From Bosea sp. OAE506 (GTDB lineage: Bacteria; Pseudomonadota; Alphaproteobacteria; Rhizobiales; Beijerinckiaceae): a DNA stretch of 64,000 nucleotides. Each line of letters begins with the position of its first letter. The first letter of the stretch is position 1. The stretch spans positions 3,597,001 through 3,661,000 of the forward strand of contig NZ_JBEPOB010000001.1 in NCBI RefSeq assembly GCF_040546595.1, written 5' to 3'. Shown in pieces: positions 48,603 to 58,764 of the stretch. Position numbers and translations under genes: made by a program. The notes beneath the pieces are model-generated. The model saw only the letters and a list, made by a program, of their open reading frames with translations, did no database searches and was not told the DNA's origin.

Positions 48603-49025
48603 TCAGCCCTGCCCGGGCTTGACGATCCGGCTCAGGCGGTTGTCGGTGAACATGTAGATCTCGCGGCCGCCGGGCTCGGAATAGAGCACCTGAACCTCGC
48701 GCTGTCCCTTGCCGCTGTCGCCGATCAGCACGTCGGTCGGCCTCGTGCCCTTGATCTTGACCAGTTCACATTCGGTAATGCCTTCGGCGATCGCCGGCGG
48801 CAGCGGCCGCGTCGAAGGGTCGAGCGAGACGCTACCGCTGCATTCGCCCTCGGACGTCAGCATGGCCTCCTGCGTCGAGGCGCGGGCCGCGATGCTGCTG
48901 GTCGTGGCGGTCGTCACCGGCCCGGACCGGCTCTCGCGTGTCTCCGAGGTGAAGGCGAAGCCGCCCATATCGACGGAGCAGCCGCCCAGCGTGGCGGCAC
49001 AGAGCAGCAGTACAGACAGTCTCAC
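48603..49025 (-). CDS. Hypothetical lipoprotein
   Basis: 140 residues. GTG 49025 starts RLSVLLLCAATLGGC, a lipoprotein signal with the lipobox LGGC, so the mature protein begins at Cys17. The serine next to that Cys favours outer-membrane sorting if the Lol +2 rule applies here. The rest shows a compact polar domain ending REIYMFTDNRLSRIVKPGQG; no family was recognised. GTGA overlaps the holC stop, so the two are coupled. The role is unknown. Confidence 0.75.
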   Translation of the reverse strand: MRLSVLLLCAATLGGCSVDMGGFAFTSETRESRSGPVTTATTSSIAARASTQEAMLTSEGECSGSVSLDPSTRPLPPAIAEGITECELVKIKGTRPTDVLIGDSGKGQREVQVLYSEPGGREIYMFTDNRLSRIVKPGQG

Positions 49026-49474
49026 GCTTTCTTCTCCCAGCGGCCGGTCTCGTCCTGCTGCCAGTAGCTGGCGGCATGGCCCGAAGACCTGGCCTTCTTC
49101 CAATCCTCGCGCGCCGCGATCAGCGCGTCGGGGTCGTCACCGTCGAATACCAGAACGACGCGCTCGTAGTCGCCCATTGCGTCGGGAATGCGGACACCCT
49201 CGGCGCAGATGCGCACCTGGGCTGCGTTGGGATTGTGGTCGAGCGTCGTCAGCACGACCGGATTTGTGGCGGCATCGGTTTCCATCGCCGTGACATGGGG
49301 CAAGAAGCTGTCGTCGGCATAAGTCCAGAGATGATCGTCGACGACACCCAGCCGCTCCTGGCTGGAGAGCTGGACGACGACCTTCTGCCCCCGCGCCAGA
49401 GCGCGCTCCAGCACCGTCGGCAGCACCTGCTCGAGCGGTCGCGACTGGAGATGGAAGAACAGGATCTCGGCCAT
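49022..49474 (-). CDS. holC: DNA polymerase III subunit chi
   Basis: 150 residues. Chi bridges the clamp loader (through psi in E. coli) and single-strand-binding protein. The family start AEILFFHLQSRPLEQVLPTV and VQLSSQERLGVVDDHLWTY are clear. ATG 49474 is chosen over TTG 49477. It follows pepA after 50 bp, the conserved pepA-holC order, and overlaps the lipoprotein gene downstream by 4 bp. No holD was seen, as is usual in alphaproteobacteria. Confidence 0.93.
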   Translation of the reverse strand: MAEILFFHLQSRPLEQVLPTVLERALARGQKVVVQLSSQERLGVVDDHLWTYADDSFLPHVTAMETDAATNPVVLTTLDHNPNAAQVRICAEGVRIPDAMGDYERVVLVFDGDDPDALIAAREDWKKARSSGHAASYWQQDETGRWEKKA

Positions 49475-49524
49475 CAAGAGCCTTTGCGGACCAGCGGGTT
49501 GAGCGGCGACGCTGCCAAATCGAT

Positions 49525-51018
49525 TCAGGCCTCGTAATGCTCAGCCACCAGCCGGTCGAGCAGGCGCACGCCCCAGCCCGGACCCCAGGAGCGGTTGATC
49601 TCGCTGTCCTTGGCGCCCATGCCGGTGCCGGCGATGTCGAGATGCGCCCAGGGCGTGTCGTTGACGTGGCGCTGCAGGAACTGCGCGGCGGTGATCGAAC
49701 CGCCATGGCGGCCAGCGGCGTTCTTCATGTCGGCAAATTTGGAATCGATCATCTTGTCGTAGGCCTTGCCGAGCGGCATGCGCCAGACCGTCTCGCCCGT
49801 CGCCGTGCCGGCGGCCGAGAGCCGGTCCGCCAACTCGTCGCTGTTGGTGAAGAGGCCGGCATGCTCCTGCGCCAGCGCGACGAGGATCGCGCCGGTCAGC
49901 GTCGCCAGATTGATCATGAAGCGCGGCTTGAAGCGCTCCTGCGTGTACCAGAGCACGTCGGCCAGGACGAGGCGGCCTTCGGCGTCGGTGTTGATGATCT
50001 CGATGGTCTGGCCCGAGAGCGAGGTGACGATGTCGCCGGGGCGCTGGGCGTTGCCGTCGGGCATGTTCTCGACGAGACCGATGATGCCGATGGCGTTGAC
50101 CTTGGCCTTGCGGGCGGCCAGCGCGTGCATCAGACCGACGACGCAGGCCGCGCCCGCCATGTCGCCCTTCATGTCCTCCATGCCGGCGCCGGGCTTCAGC
50201 GAAATGCCGCCGGTGTCGAAGGTGACGCCCTTGCCGACGAAGGCGACGGGCTGGACGCCGGACTTGGCGCCGTTCCAGCGCATGATCGCGACGCGGCTCT
50301 CGCGCCGCGAGCCCTGGCCGACGCCGAGCAGCGCGCGCATGCCGATCTTCTTGAGCTGCTTTTCATCGAGGATCTCGATCTCGACGCCGAGCTTGGCGAG
50401 CTTGGCGGCGCGGTCGGCGAATTCCTCGGGATAGAGTACGTTGGGCGGCTCGTTGACGAGGTCGCGCGCGATTTCGACACCGCCCGCCAGCGCCTCGGCC
50501 ACCTTCATCGCCTTCTTCGCCGCTGCGGGATCAGGCAGACGCAGCGTGACGATGCGCGGCTCGGCCTCCTCGGGCTTGCGCGTCTTGGTCTTGTAGCGGT
50601 CGAAGGTATAGGATCGCAGGCGCAGGCCGAGCGCGATGTCGGCCGCCTGCCGGGGGTCGATCTCGCCCTCAGGCAGGGCGAGCACCACATCCGTGATGCG
50701 GCCATGCCCGATCCGGCCAGCGATGGCGCCGCCCAGCTTCACGAAATCGAGTGTGCCGCGATCGGCCTCGGGCCCGAGCCCCACGGCGATCAGGCGCTCG
50801 AACCCGGAGCCCTGGGGCGCAAGCAGGGTCAGCGCCGTATAAGCCTTGCCCCCGAACCGTTCGGCTGAGGCCGCGCGAGCCAGCAGCGCCCGCGCGTCGG
50901 CTCCGACGAAAGCCTCCGCCGCCGAAGGCACAGCGAGCGTGTCCGATAGCAGGATGACGACATCCTGCCCGGCGATTTCGGTGAGGGCTTTGCTCTCGAG
51001 CTTCAGGCGCTGCGACAT
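49525..51018 (-). CDS. pepA: Leucyl aminopeptidase (M17)
   Basis: 497 residues, two-zinc cytosolic exopeptidase. The C-terminal catalytic domain has [16 protein letters not shown] (metal and Lys ligands) and the family signature [12 protein letters not shown] (about residue 345). The N-terminal domain (1-170) is less conserved. ATG 51018 ([14 protein letters not shown]) is used; the longer frame to 51174 crosses the promoter gap. In E. coli PepA also works in dimer resolution of ColE1 as a DNA-binding protein; this is not implied here. Divergent from lptF. Confidence 0.96.
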   Translation of the reverse strand: MSQRLKLESKALTEIAGQDVVILLSDTLAVPSAAEAFVGADARALLARAASAERFGGKAYTALTLLAPQGSGFERLIAVGLGPEADRGTLDFVKLGGAIAGRIGHGRITDVVLALPEGEIDPRQAADIALGLRLRSYTFDRYKTKTRKPEEAEPRIVTLRLPDPAAAKKAMKVAEALAGGVEIARDLVNEPPNVLYPEEFADRAAKLAKLGVEIEILDEKQLKKIGMRALLGVGQGSRRESRVAIMRWNGAKSGVQPVAFVGKGVTFDTGGISLKPGAGMEDMKGDMAGAACVVGLMHALAARKAKVNAIGIIGLVENMPDGNAQRPGDIVTSLSGQTIEIINTDAEGRLVLADVLWYTQERFKPRFMINLATLTGAILVALAQEHAGLFTNSDELADRLSAAGTATGETVWRMPLGKAYDKMIDSKFADMKNAAGRHGGSITAAQFLQRHVNDTPWAHLDIAGTGMGAKDSEINRSWGPGWGVRLLDRLVAEHYEA

Positions 51019-51176
51019 GACAGGACTCACGATCTTGCGATGGGGCGTGGGACGGGCGAAACGCGGCTGCCGCAAACGATTCCTGTTTGCGCCTTGATTG
51101 CGCCTATACCATAGGGTTGTTCGGCGCGAACACCGGCGTGGGTTTCGTCCTGCGCCGCCCCACCGGAAAGACAAGC

Positions 51177-52370
51177 GTGCTGCTGCAGCGTCTCGACCGC
51201 TACATCCTGAAGATGGCGACGATCGCGGCCATCGTGCTGCTGATCGGTCTGACCAGCGTGATCTGGGTCACCCAGGCCCTGCGCGAGGTGGATCTGATCA
51301 CCGGCAAGGGCCAGACGGTCCTGATCTTCTTCACCGTCACGCTCCTGTCGCTGCCGGCCCTGATCGCCGGCATCGCCCCCGTCGCCCTGTTCATGGCGAC
51401 GCTCTACACGCTGAACCGCCTGAACAGCGATTCCGAGCTCATCGTGATGAACGCGGCCGGCGTCGCGCCGCACCGCCTCACCCGCCCCTTCATCGTGCTG
51501 ACCATCGCGACCTCGCTGCTGGTGGGCTGGATGACGCTCTCGGTAATGCCCGCGGGCTTCCGCATGCTGCGCGACCTGATCACGCTGATCCGCGCCGACT
51601 TCGTCGCCAATGTCGTCAAGGAAGGCCAGTTCGTCGCACTCGATTCGGGCGTGACCTTCCATTACCGCGAGCGCTCGGGCGACGCTCTGGTCGGCATCTT
51701 CATGCAGGACCGGCGCGACCCGAACCAGCCCTCGATCTACATCGCAGAGCGCGGACGCACTGTGGACGTCGACGGCAATAGCTTCCTGATGTTGGAGAAG
51801 GGCACGATCCAGCGCGAGACGAAGAACACCGATACGAGCTCGATCATCTCGTTCGAGCGCTATGCGCTCAACCTGTCCGCCCTGTCGGGCGACCCGACCG
51901 GCGGCGCCGGCGAGGGCGACGGCGACAAGGCGATCTACAAGCCGCGCGAGCGCACGACGTGGCAGTTGCTGAACCAGGATCCGAACGAGCCCTACTACAA
52001 GATCCAGTCCGGCCGTTTCCGGGCCGAACTGCACAACCGCCTCTCGGCGCCGCTCTACCCGCTGGCCTTCATGCTGATCGCCTTCGCCTGCATCGGCGAG
52101 GCGCGGACAACCCGTCAGGGCCGGGCCTTCGCGATCCAGTCCGCGATCCTGATCGTCGCGGCGACGCGCATCGGCGCCTATATGGCCTGGACCGCCAGCG
52201 TGCGGTCTCCCCTCGCCGCGGCCATGCTCTACATCCTGCCGATCGCAGCGATTGCCCTGGCGTCGGCGGTCATTCTCCACGGCCAGACGGTGAGGCCGCT
52301 GCTGGCGCGCGCCACGGCGCCGCTGATGCTGCCGCTGGCGGGGCTGACAGCCCGGTTCAGGCGCGCCTGA
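51177..52370 (+). CDS. lptF: LPS export ABC transporter permease LptF
   Basis: 397 residues of the YjgP/YjgQ family: three helices at the N-terminus ([18 protein letters not shown] onward), a periplasmic jellyroll domain (about 140-300), and three helices at the C-terminus. With LptG and LptB it extracts LPS from the inner membrane. GTG 51177, preceded by GGAAAG, is the best start; the frame runs back to 51087 without a better site. Its stop overlaps the lptG start (TGATG). lptB is not in this window. Confidence 0.93.
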   Translation: MLLQRLDRYILKMATIAAIVLLIGLTSVIWVTQALREVDLITGKGQTVLIFFTVTLLSLPALIAGIAPVALFMATLYTLNRLNSDSELIVMNAAGVAPHRLTRPFIVLTIATSLLVGWMTLSVMPAGFRMLRDLITLIRADFVANVVKEGQFVALDSGVTFHYRERSGDALVGIFMQDRRDPNQPSIYIAERGRTVDVDGNSFLMLEKGTIQRETKNTDTSSIISFERYALNLSALSGDPTGGAGEGDGDKAIYKPRERTTWQLLNQDPNEPYYKIQSGRFRAELHNRLSAPLYPLAFMLIAFACIGEARTTRQGRAFAIQSAILIVAATRIGAYMAWTASVRSPLAAAMLYILPIAAIALASAVILHGQTVRPLLARATAPLMLPLAGLTARFRRA

Positions 52371-53458
52371 TGCTGCTCGTCACGACCTTCGGCCGCTATC
52401 TCACGAAGCAGTTCACGCGCTCCATTATGGGCGTGTTCGGGACGTTCTTCTTCCTGATCGGCACCCTCGATTTCGTCGAGCTGATGCGCCGTGCCGGCGA
52501 TTCTCCGGCCGCGACGACCCCGCTCATCGTCCAGCTCGCGCTGTTCCGCGTGCCGAGCGTGGCCGAACAGATCTTTCCCTTTGCCGTGCTGTTCGGCGGC
52601 ATGTTCGCACTGCTCACACTGAGCCGGAAGCTGGAGCTGGTAGTCGCCCGTTCCGTCGGCGTCTCCGCCTGGCAGTTCCTGCAGCCGGCGGCCGTGGTCG
52701 CCGGGCTCGTCGGGCTGGTCTCGATCCTGGTCTACAATCCCGTCGCCGCCGAATTGAAGCGCAAGGCGACAGCGCTGGAGACGCGCCTCTTCGTCCGCGG
52801 CGCGCAGACGAGCAATGCACCGGAAATCTGGCTGCGGCAGCGCAGCGTCGACGGGCAGGCCATCATCCGCGCTGCCGGCTCGCTGCCGGACGGCAGCGGC
52901 CTGGCCCAGGTCGCGATCTTCAGCTTCTCGCCGGGCGGGGGCTTCAGCGATCGCGTCGATGCGCGTCAGGCCGTGCTGCATCCGGGCTACTGGGAGTTGA
53001 CCGATGCGCGCGTCGTTTCCGCCATGGAAGAGCCACAGAGCTACAAGACCTATCTGGTCGCCACAACGCTGGAGCCCGAGCAGATGAGGCAGAGCTTTAC
53101 GCCGCCCGAGGCCGTCGGGTTCTGGGCGATGCCCAGCGTGATCGAGCGCACCCAACGTGCGGGGCTCGACACGACCCGCTATGAACTGCGCTATCAGTCG
53201 CTGCTCGCGCGGCCGCTCCTGCTCATCGCGATGGTGCTGGTGGCAGCATCCGTTTCCTTAAGATTTTTCAGGTTTGGTGGTGTCACCAAACTGGTGATAG
53301 CTGGCGTCGCAGCTGGCTTCGTGCTGTATGTTGCGACGCAGCTGTCGGAGGAGCTCGGCTCGTCCGGTATCGTCAATCCTGTGGTCGCCGCTTGGCTGCC
53401 TGCAGCGATCGGAGCGATGCTGGGCGCTCTGGCCCTCCTCCATCAGGAAGACGGGTGA
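52370..53458 (+). CDS. lptG: LPS export ABC transporter permease LptG
   Basis: 362 residues, same fold as LptF: helices at TRSIMGVFGTFFFLIGTLDF and onward, a periplasmic jellyroll (about 130-270) and a C-terminal helix group starting LLLIAMVLVAASVSL. ATG 52370 shares a base with the LptF stop, so both are made together. It works with LptF as the heterodimeric inner-membrane part of the LPS bridge, which passes LPS to LptC, LptA and LptD. It precedes lptD by 37 bp. Confidence 0.95.
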   Translation: MLLVTTFGRYLTKQFTRSIMGVFGTFFFLIGTLDFVELMRRAGDSPAATTPLIVQLALFRVPSVAEQIFPFAVLFGGMFALLTLSRKLELVVARSVGVSAWQFLQPAAVVAGLVGLVSILVYNPVAAELKRKATALETRLFVRGAQTSNAPEIWLRQRSVDGQAIIRAAGSLPDGSGLAQVAIFSFSPGGGFSDRVDARQAVLHPGYWELTDARVVSAMEEPQSYKTYLVATTLEPEQMRQSFTPPEAVGFWAMPSVIERTQRAGLDTTRYELRYQSLLARPLLLIAMVLVAASVSLRFFRFGGVTKLVIAGVAAGFVLYVATQLSEELGSSGIVNPVVAAWLPAAIGAMLGALALLHQEDG

Positions 53459-53495
53459 ATCGTACTGTGCCTATGGTTAATTTAGGATTGAGCGT

Positions 53496-56051
53496 ATGGT
53501 TCCCGGCGTGAAACGCATGGCTCGATTTGCCGCGGCGACCGCCCTGGTTTCGAGCCTTGCCTCAGTCTTCGCCATGGCGGGGACGGCCTTTGCCCAAGCA
53601 CCGGCGGCCGCCAAGCCGCAGGACCGCATGGTCGTCGACGCGCGCGAACTCGTCTACGACAACGACAAGAAGACCGTCTCGGCTGTCGGCGACGTCCAGA
53701 TTCTCTATCAGGGCCGCACGATCGAGGCCGACAAGGTGACCTATGACCAGGCCGCCAAGCGCGTCGTCGCTGTCGGCAACGCCCGCATCACCGAGGCGAA
53801 CGGCACCGTCATCACCGGCGAACGCTTCAACCTCACGGATGATTTCCGTGACGGCTTCATCGATTCGCTGCGGGTGGTGAACCCCGACCGGACGCGGTTC
53901 ACCGCGCCCCGTGCCGAGCGCACCGATGGTGAGACCTTCATCTTCGAGAAGGGCATCTACACGGCCTGCGAGCCCTGCAAGGAGAACCCCGAACGGCCGC
54001 CGCTTTGGCAGGTCCGCTCGGCGCGGATCATCCACAAGAAGGCCGAGCAAACTATCTATTACGAGGAGGCGCGGCTCGAATTCGCCGGCGTTCCGCTCGC
54101 CTATATCCCCTATATGTCGGGCCCGGATTCGACGGTGAAGCGGAAGTCCGGCTTCCTGTCACCGAAGTTCCTCAACACGGGGCCGCTGGGCTACGGAGTC
54201 GGCCTGCCCTATTTCCTCAACCTCGCCCCCAACTACGACCTCACTGTCACGCCAACCTATCTCAGCCGGCAGGGTCTGCTGGGCCAGGTGGAGTGGCGCC
54301 ACCGTGTCATGAACGGCTCCTACACGATCCGCGCATCGGGTATCTTCCAGCAGGAGAAGGAGGCCTTCCTCGCCGCTCCGCTGGGCGCCGGCGACAGCAC
54401 CTTCCGCGGCTCGGTCGAGACAAACGGCAAGTTCTTCATCAACCCGCGCTGGACCTTCGGCTGGAACGCGGCGATGTCGAGCGATCGCTGGTTCTACAAG
54501 AACTACCGCATCCTGAACGAAGCCGTCAGCGCGACGACCTATCTGCAGGAATCGATCTCGACCGCTTATCTGAACGGCCAGACGGCGACCGGCTGGTTCG
54601 ACATGCGCGGCTACTATTTCCAGCCGTTGACCTCGACCGACTGGCAGAAGCAGCAGCCAGTCGTGCTGCCGGTGATCGATTATAACAAGCGCGTCCACAA
54701 GCCGAGCTTCCTAGGCGGCGAGATCACGCTCAACGCGAACGTCACCTATCTGACGCGCGAGGCGGCGGCCTTCTCGCAGTTGCCGCGACAGGCGAATTAT
54801 CTGATCAACGGCACGACGACGACCGGTCTCGGCTACTCGCTCTACGACGGTTGTGCCGTCTACCAGAAGAACACCTGCCTCGTGCGCGGGTTGGCGGGCA
54901 ATGTGGCCCGCGCGACAGCCGAATTGTCCTGGCGCCGCAATATCATCGATTCGATCGGCCAAGTATGGACACCCTATGCCTCGGTTCGGGCCGACATCTT
55001 CTCGGTCAATCCGAACACGACGAGCTATGCGAACGCGAATGTCCGCACCATCGTCGACACGTCGGACGAGGTCTTCGGCCGCGCCATGCCGGCGATCGGC
55101 CTGATGTACCGCTATCCCTTCGTGGCCAAGACCTCGTGGGGCACGCATATCGTCGAGCCGGTGGCGCAGATCGTTGCGCGGCCGAACGAGACCAGCAGCC
55201 TGCGCGTTGCCAACGAGGATTCGCAAAGCCTCGTCTTCGACGCGAACAACCTGTTCGAGTGGAGCGGCAAGTTCTCCGGCTATGACCGTGTCGAGGGCGG
55301 CACCAGCGCCAATGTCGGCGCGCTCTACACCGGGCGCTTCGGCAAGGATGCGTTCGCCAACCTGCTGCTCGGCCAGTCCTATCATCTGGCGGGGCGCAAC
55401 TCCTTCGCCACCGGCGACCTCGTCAATACGGGGCTGAATTCCGGGCTGGAGACCAACACCTCCGACATCGTCGCGAGGGCTCAGTTCTCGCCGATGCGCG
55501 GCCTGTTCTTTACCGGCGCGACGCGCCTCAACCAGACGACGTACGAGACGCAGCGGATCGACGCAGCCGCCACTTATGCGACCAGCGTAGTGACGACCTC
55601 GGTCGGCTATGGCCGCTACGAGCCGCAGCCCGATCTTGGCATCTTCCGCCGCCGCGAGGGCCTGTCGCTCAACGGATCGCTGCTGGTGACGCCGAACTGG
55701 CGCCTGCGCGCCGGCGTGCTGTTCGACCTCGACAAGTATAAATACGACCGCGAGGTGCGCATCGCCCAGTACACCTCCTGGATGGCCTCGCCTTCGGCGA
55801 TTGCGCAGCCGCGCTACGTCGATTCGCGTCTTCTCCAGACCGCCTCCACCTCGTTCGGCATCAACTACACCGACGAGTGCACCGTGTTCGACGTCAGCTA
55901 TTCGCAGAGCTATGCGGACCGGCAGAGCGGCGCGACGAAGGACACGCGCACGGTGATGTTCCGCCTCGAGCTGCGGACGCTGGGCGAACTCAGTTATTCG
56001 CAGAATCTCGACGGCTCCACTGTCGGCGACGGCGTGACCTCGAGCCGCTGA
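53496..56051 (+). CDS. lptD: LPS assembly protein LptD
   Basis: 851 residues. A signal peptide (VSSLASVFAMAGTAFAQA, about 18-35) is followed by an N-terminal OstA/LptA-like jellyroll (RMVVDARELVYDNDKKTVSA) and a large C-terminal beta-barrel. Cysteines are few; a pair lies in TACEPCKENP, where disulfide bonds to the barrel would form. It inserts LPS in the outer leaflet with LptE. ATG 53496 has AGGA about 9 bases upstream. In relatives surA and pdxA normally follow; here rsmA does. Confidence 0.94.
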   Translation: MVPGVKRMARFAAATALVSSLASVFAMAGTAFAQAPAAAKPQDRMVVDARELVYDNDKKTVSAVGDVQILYQGRTIEADKVTYDQAAKRVVAVGNARITEANGTVITGERFNLTDDFRDGFIDSLRVVNPDRTRFTAPRAERTDGETFIFEKGIYTACEPCKENPERPPLWQVRSARIIHKKAEQTIYYEEARLEFAGVPLAYIPYMSGPDSTVKRKSGFLSPKFLNTGPLGYGVGLPYFLNLAPNYDLTVTPTYLSRQGLLGQVEWRHRVMNGSYTIRASGIFQQEKEAFLAAPLGAGDSTFRGSVETNGKFFINPRWTFGWNAAMSSDRWFYKNYRILNEAVSATTYLQESISTAYLNGQTATGWFDMRGYYFQPLTSTDWQKQQPVVLPVIDYNKRVHKPSFLGGEITLNANVTYLTREAAAFSQLPRQANYLINGTTTTGLGYSLYDGCAVYQKNTCLVRGLAGNVARATAELSWRRNIIDSIGQVWTPYASVRADIFSVNPNTTSYANANVRTIVDTSDEVFGRAMPAIGLMYRYPFVAKTSWGTHIVEPVAQIVARPNETSSLRVANEDSQSLVFDANNLFEWSGKFSGYDRVEGGTSANVGALYTGRFGKDAFANLLLGQSYHLAGRNSFATGDLVNTGLNSGLETNTSDIVARAQFSPMRGLFFTGATRLNQTTYETQRIDAAATYATSVVTTSVGYGRYEPQPDLGIFRRREGLSLNGSLLVTPNWRLRAGVLFDLDKYKYDREVRIAQYTSWMASPSAIAQPRYVDSRLLQTASTSFGINYTDECTVFDVSYSQSYADRQSGATKDTRTVMFRLELRTLGELSYSQNLDGSTVGDGVTSSR

Positions 56052-56091
56052 GCGGTGCGCGACAGCCGCACTACGCCGGAAGGAACGTTCG

Positions 56092-56238
56092 ATGCGCGCC
56101 GCAACGCATGAGCCAGCTGCTGCGCTCGCGCTGCGTCAGTCATGGCGCATCGACGTGGGGGCGCGGCTGCCTCGGACGGTGAATCACGCTGCTGTGACGC
56201 TAAGTCGCATCGAGGTCCGACTGCGGCCGGCGACATGA
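56092..56238 (+). other. Orphan start with strong ribosome binding site, 48-codon frame
   Basis: GGAAGG sits 7 bases before ATG 56092 and opens a frame of 48 codons ([20 protein letters not shown] and on) whose stop overlaps the ATG of rsmA (ATGA). The protein has no recognised family, signal or helix. This is the position where surA would start, so it may be the 5' end of a lost gene now fused to the rsmA start region, or a real small coupled gene. Confidence 0.35.
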
Positions 56239-57083
56239 GCCAGATCGACACCCTGCCGCCATTGCGCGAGGTGGTGGAACGCCATGGGCTGATGGCGCAG
56301 AAGTCGCTCGGCCAGAACTTCCTCTATGATCTCAACCTGACCTCGCGGATCGCGCGCTCCGCCGGCCCGCTCGAGGGCGAAACCGTCGTCGAGATCGGGC
56401 CTGGGCCAGGCGGGCTGACGCGGGCGCTGCTGGCCGCCGGGGCCGGCCGCGTCATCGCCATCGAGCGCGATCGGCGCTGCCTGCCGGCGCTGGAGGAAAT
56501 CGGCGCGCATTACCCCGGAAAGCTCGACGTGGTGGATGGCGATGCGCTCGCCGTCGATCTGTCGGAGCGGCTCGGCGGCGCGCCGGCTCGGATCGTCGCC
56601 AACCTGCCCTACAATATCGGGACGCCGCTGCTCGTCGGCTGGCTCAGCGGAGAGGCATGGCCGCCCTGGTGGACGTCGCTGACGCTGATGTTCCAGCGCG
56701 AGGTCGCCGAGCGGATCGTGGCGACGCCCGAGCAGCGCGCCGACTATGGCCGCCTCGCCGTGCTCTGCAACTGGCGCTGCGAGACGAAGATCCTGTTCGA
56801 CGTGCCGCGCAGCGCCTTCGTGCCGCCACCCAAGATCACTTCGGCCATCGTCCAGCTGCTGCCGCGCGCGGAGCCGGAGCCCTGCGACCGCCGCCTGCTC
56901 GAGCGCATCACGCTCGCCGCCTTCGGGCAGCGCCGCAAGATGCTCCGCCAGAGCCTGAAGGCCGTGCGGCCGGAGCCCGGAGACTGGATCGAAGAAGCCG
57001 GGCTCGTGCCGACGGCCCGCGCGGAAGAGGTTCCGGTCAGCGGCTTCGTGCGGCTGGCGCAGACCCTGGCGACGCGGCTCTGA
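56235..57083 (+). CDS. rsmA: 16S rRNA dimethyladenosine transferase (KsgA)
   Basis: 282 residues. It dimethylates two adenines in helix 45 of 16S rRNA late in 30S assembly. SAM-binding [18 protein letters not shown] and [16 protein letters not shown] are followed by the catalytic [11 protein letters not shown] (motif IV). ATG 56235 gives a normal N-terminus; the longer frame from 56142 is not protein-like. It is convergent with gmk, 25 bp apart. Loss of RsmA in other bacteria gives kasugamycin resistance. Confidence 0.96.
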   Translation: MSQIDTLPPLREVVERHGLMAQKSLGQNFLYDLNLTSRIARSAGPLEGETVVEIGPGPGGLTRALLAAGAGRVIAIERDRRCLPALEEIGAHYPGKLDVVDGDALAVDLSERLGGAPARIVANLPYNIGTPLLVGWLSGEAWPPWWTSLTLMFQREVAERIVATPEQRADYGRLAVLCNWRCETKILFDVPRSAFVPPPKITSAIVQLLPRAEPEPCDRRLLERITLAAFGQRRKMLRQSLKAVRPEPGDWIEEAGLVPTARAEEVPVSGFVRLAQTLATRL

Positions 57084-57108
57084 CGCCGGAGCTCAGGGCA
57101 GCTTCGGC

Positions 57109-57753
57109 TCAGGGCAGCTTCTCGGAGAGCAGGCCGTTGACGAACTCTGAGAGGCCGGTGGCGCGCTCGCGCTTCAGACGCTCGGCGGTCAGGATCGCCT
57201 TGACCGATTCATAGGCCGCCTGAAGATCGTCGTTGATGATCACGTAGTCGTACTTGTTCCAGCGCGCGATCTCGTCGCGGGCATTGCCGAGACGCTTGGC
57301 GATGACGTCCGGCGCATCCTCGGCGCGCCGTACCAGGCGTGAGCGCAGCTCGGCCATGGAGGGCGGCAGGATGAAGATGGTGACGACATCGGCCCGCGCC
57401 TTCGCCACGATCTGCTGCGTGCCCTGCCAGTCGATGTCGAAGAGCACGTCGCGGCCGGCCGCCAACGATGTCTCCACCTCCTTGCGCGGCGTGCCATAGC
57501 CGTTGCCGTGCACCTCGGCCCATTCGAGCAGGTCGTTGTGCTGCTTCATCTGGTCGAAGCTCGGCCGGTCAATGAAGCGGTAATGGACGCCGTCGATCTC
57601 GGACGGGCGCTTGGCCCGAGTCGTCACAGAAACCGAGAGATCGAGGTTGTTCTCGGTCTTGAGGTTACGCGTGAGGGTCGACTTGCCCGCGCCCGATGGC
57701 GAGGACAGGATCAGCATCAGCCCGCGACGGGCCGGGCGCGCGACGTCGGCCAT
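57109..57753 (-). CDS. gmk: Guanylate kinase
   Basis: 214 residues. P-loop [10 protein letters not shown] at about residues 17-26; GMP-binding [19 protein letters not shown] and the LID region ([14 protein letters not shown]) follow. It converts GMP to GDP with ATP. ATG 57753 is used; an adjacent GTG at 57759 directly after the yicC stop is possible. The yicC-gmk order is common because both touch RNA and nucleotide turnover. Confidence 0.96.
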   Translation of the reverse strand: MADVARPARRGLMLILSSPSGAGKSTLTRNLKTENNLDLSVSVTTRAKRPSEIDGVHYRFIDRPSFDQMKQHNDLLEWAEVHGNGYGTPRKEVETSLAAGRDVLFDIDWQGTQQIVAKARADVVTIFILPPSMAELRSRLVRRAEDAPDVIAKRLGNARDEIARWNKYDYVIINDDLQAAYESVKAILTAERLKRERATGLSEFVNGLLSEKLP

Positions 57754-57759
57754 CAGCAC

Positions 57760-58641
57760 TCACTCCACATTCTGCACCTGCTCACGCATCTGGTCGACGA
57801 CCGTGCGCAGTTCGAGGCCGATGCGCGAGAGGCCGGCATCGCCCGCCTTGGCGCAGAGCGTCGAGGCCTCGCGGCCGAACTCCTGCGACAGGAAATCGAG
57901 CTTGCGGCCGATCGGGCCGCCCTGGTCGAGCAGCAGACGCAGCGCCGCGACATGGGCATGTAGGCGGTCGATCTCCTCGCGGATATCAGCCTTCACGGCG
58001 AGCAGGGCCGCCTCCTGGTGCAGGCGCTGCGGATCGAGCGCTTGGCTCGCCTCCAGCAGCAGCACCACTTGGGCGGCGATGCGCTCGCGGATGGCGTCGA
58101 CGCCGCGCGCCGGATGGGTTTCGGCATCCGTCGTCAGCCGCGCAATGCTGTCGAGATGGCCGCGCAGGACCGCCTCCAGCGCCCGCCCCTCGCTCGCCCG
58201 GGCCTCCTTGAGACCGGCCACAACCTCTTCTAGCCCCGCCACCACAGGCTTTTCGACCGCGGTGAGCGTATCCCCGCCCTCCTCAGCGAATTCGACGACG
58301 CCACGGATGCCGAGCAGCCCGTCATAGGAAGGCGGCGTCACGGTGGACGACGCTGGCAGACGCTCGACCGACTGGAGCAGCGCCGCCAGGGCCGCCTCGT
58401 TGATGCGCGGGCGCGGCGGGCCGGCATCGCTGGTGACCTGCAGATTGACGTGCAGCGTGCCGCGCGCAAAGGCGCCGGTCAGACGCTTGCGCGCCGCCTC
58501 GGCCAGCATCTCGAGACCGGGCGGAACGCGGACGCGAATGTCGAGGCCGCGTCCGTTGACGCTGCGGATTTCCCAGGCCCAGGCGTGGATGCCCACCGTC
58601 CCCGCCACCCGGGCGAAGCCCGTCATGCTCTCGATCGCCAC
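57760..58641 (-). CDS. yicC: YicC/YloC family endoribonuclease
   Basis: 293 residues. The N-terminal signature is IESMTGFARVAGTVGIHAWAW, and the C-terminal part is helical ([16 protein letters not shown] pattern absent, but DFLSQEFGREASTLCAKAG is diagnostic). E. coli YicC is an RNase that acts on small RNAs such as RyhB. GTG 58641 is the start, since the family begins just before SMTGF. It lies 6 bp before gmk and 123 bp after mltG. Confidence 0.93.
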   Translation of the reverse strand: MAIESMTGFARVAGTVGIHAWAWEIRSVNGRGLDIRVRVPPGLEMLAEAARKRLTGAFARGTLHVNLQVTSDAGPPRPRINEAALAALLQSVERLPASSTVTPPSYDGLLGIRGVVEFAEEGGDTLTAVEKPVVAGLEEVVAGLKEARASEGRALEAVLRGHLDSIARLTTDAETHPARGVDAIRERIAAQVVLLLEASQALDPQRLHQEAALLAVKADIREEIDRLHAHVAALRLLLDQGGPIGRKLDFLSQEFGREASTLCAKAGDAGLSRIGLELRTVVDQMREQVQNVE

Positions 58642-58764
58642 GCTGGTTCGCCTCCGCCCCTTTGACGCGGCCGGACCGTAGTGGCGGGTCGGGCGGGGGG
58701 CAAGCGCCCCGTCGCGCCGCTTCCAGGAAACTGGGGACGGATCAGCCGCCGCGAACGTGCGCCA

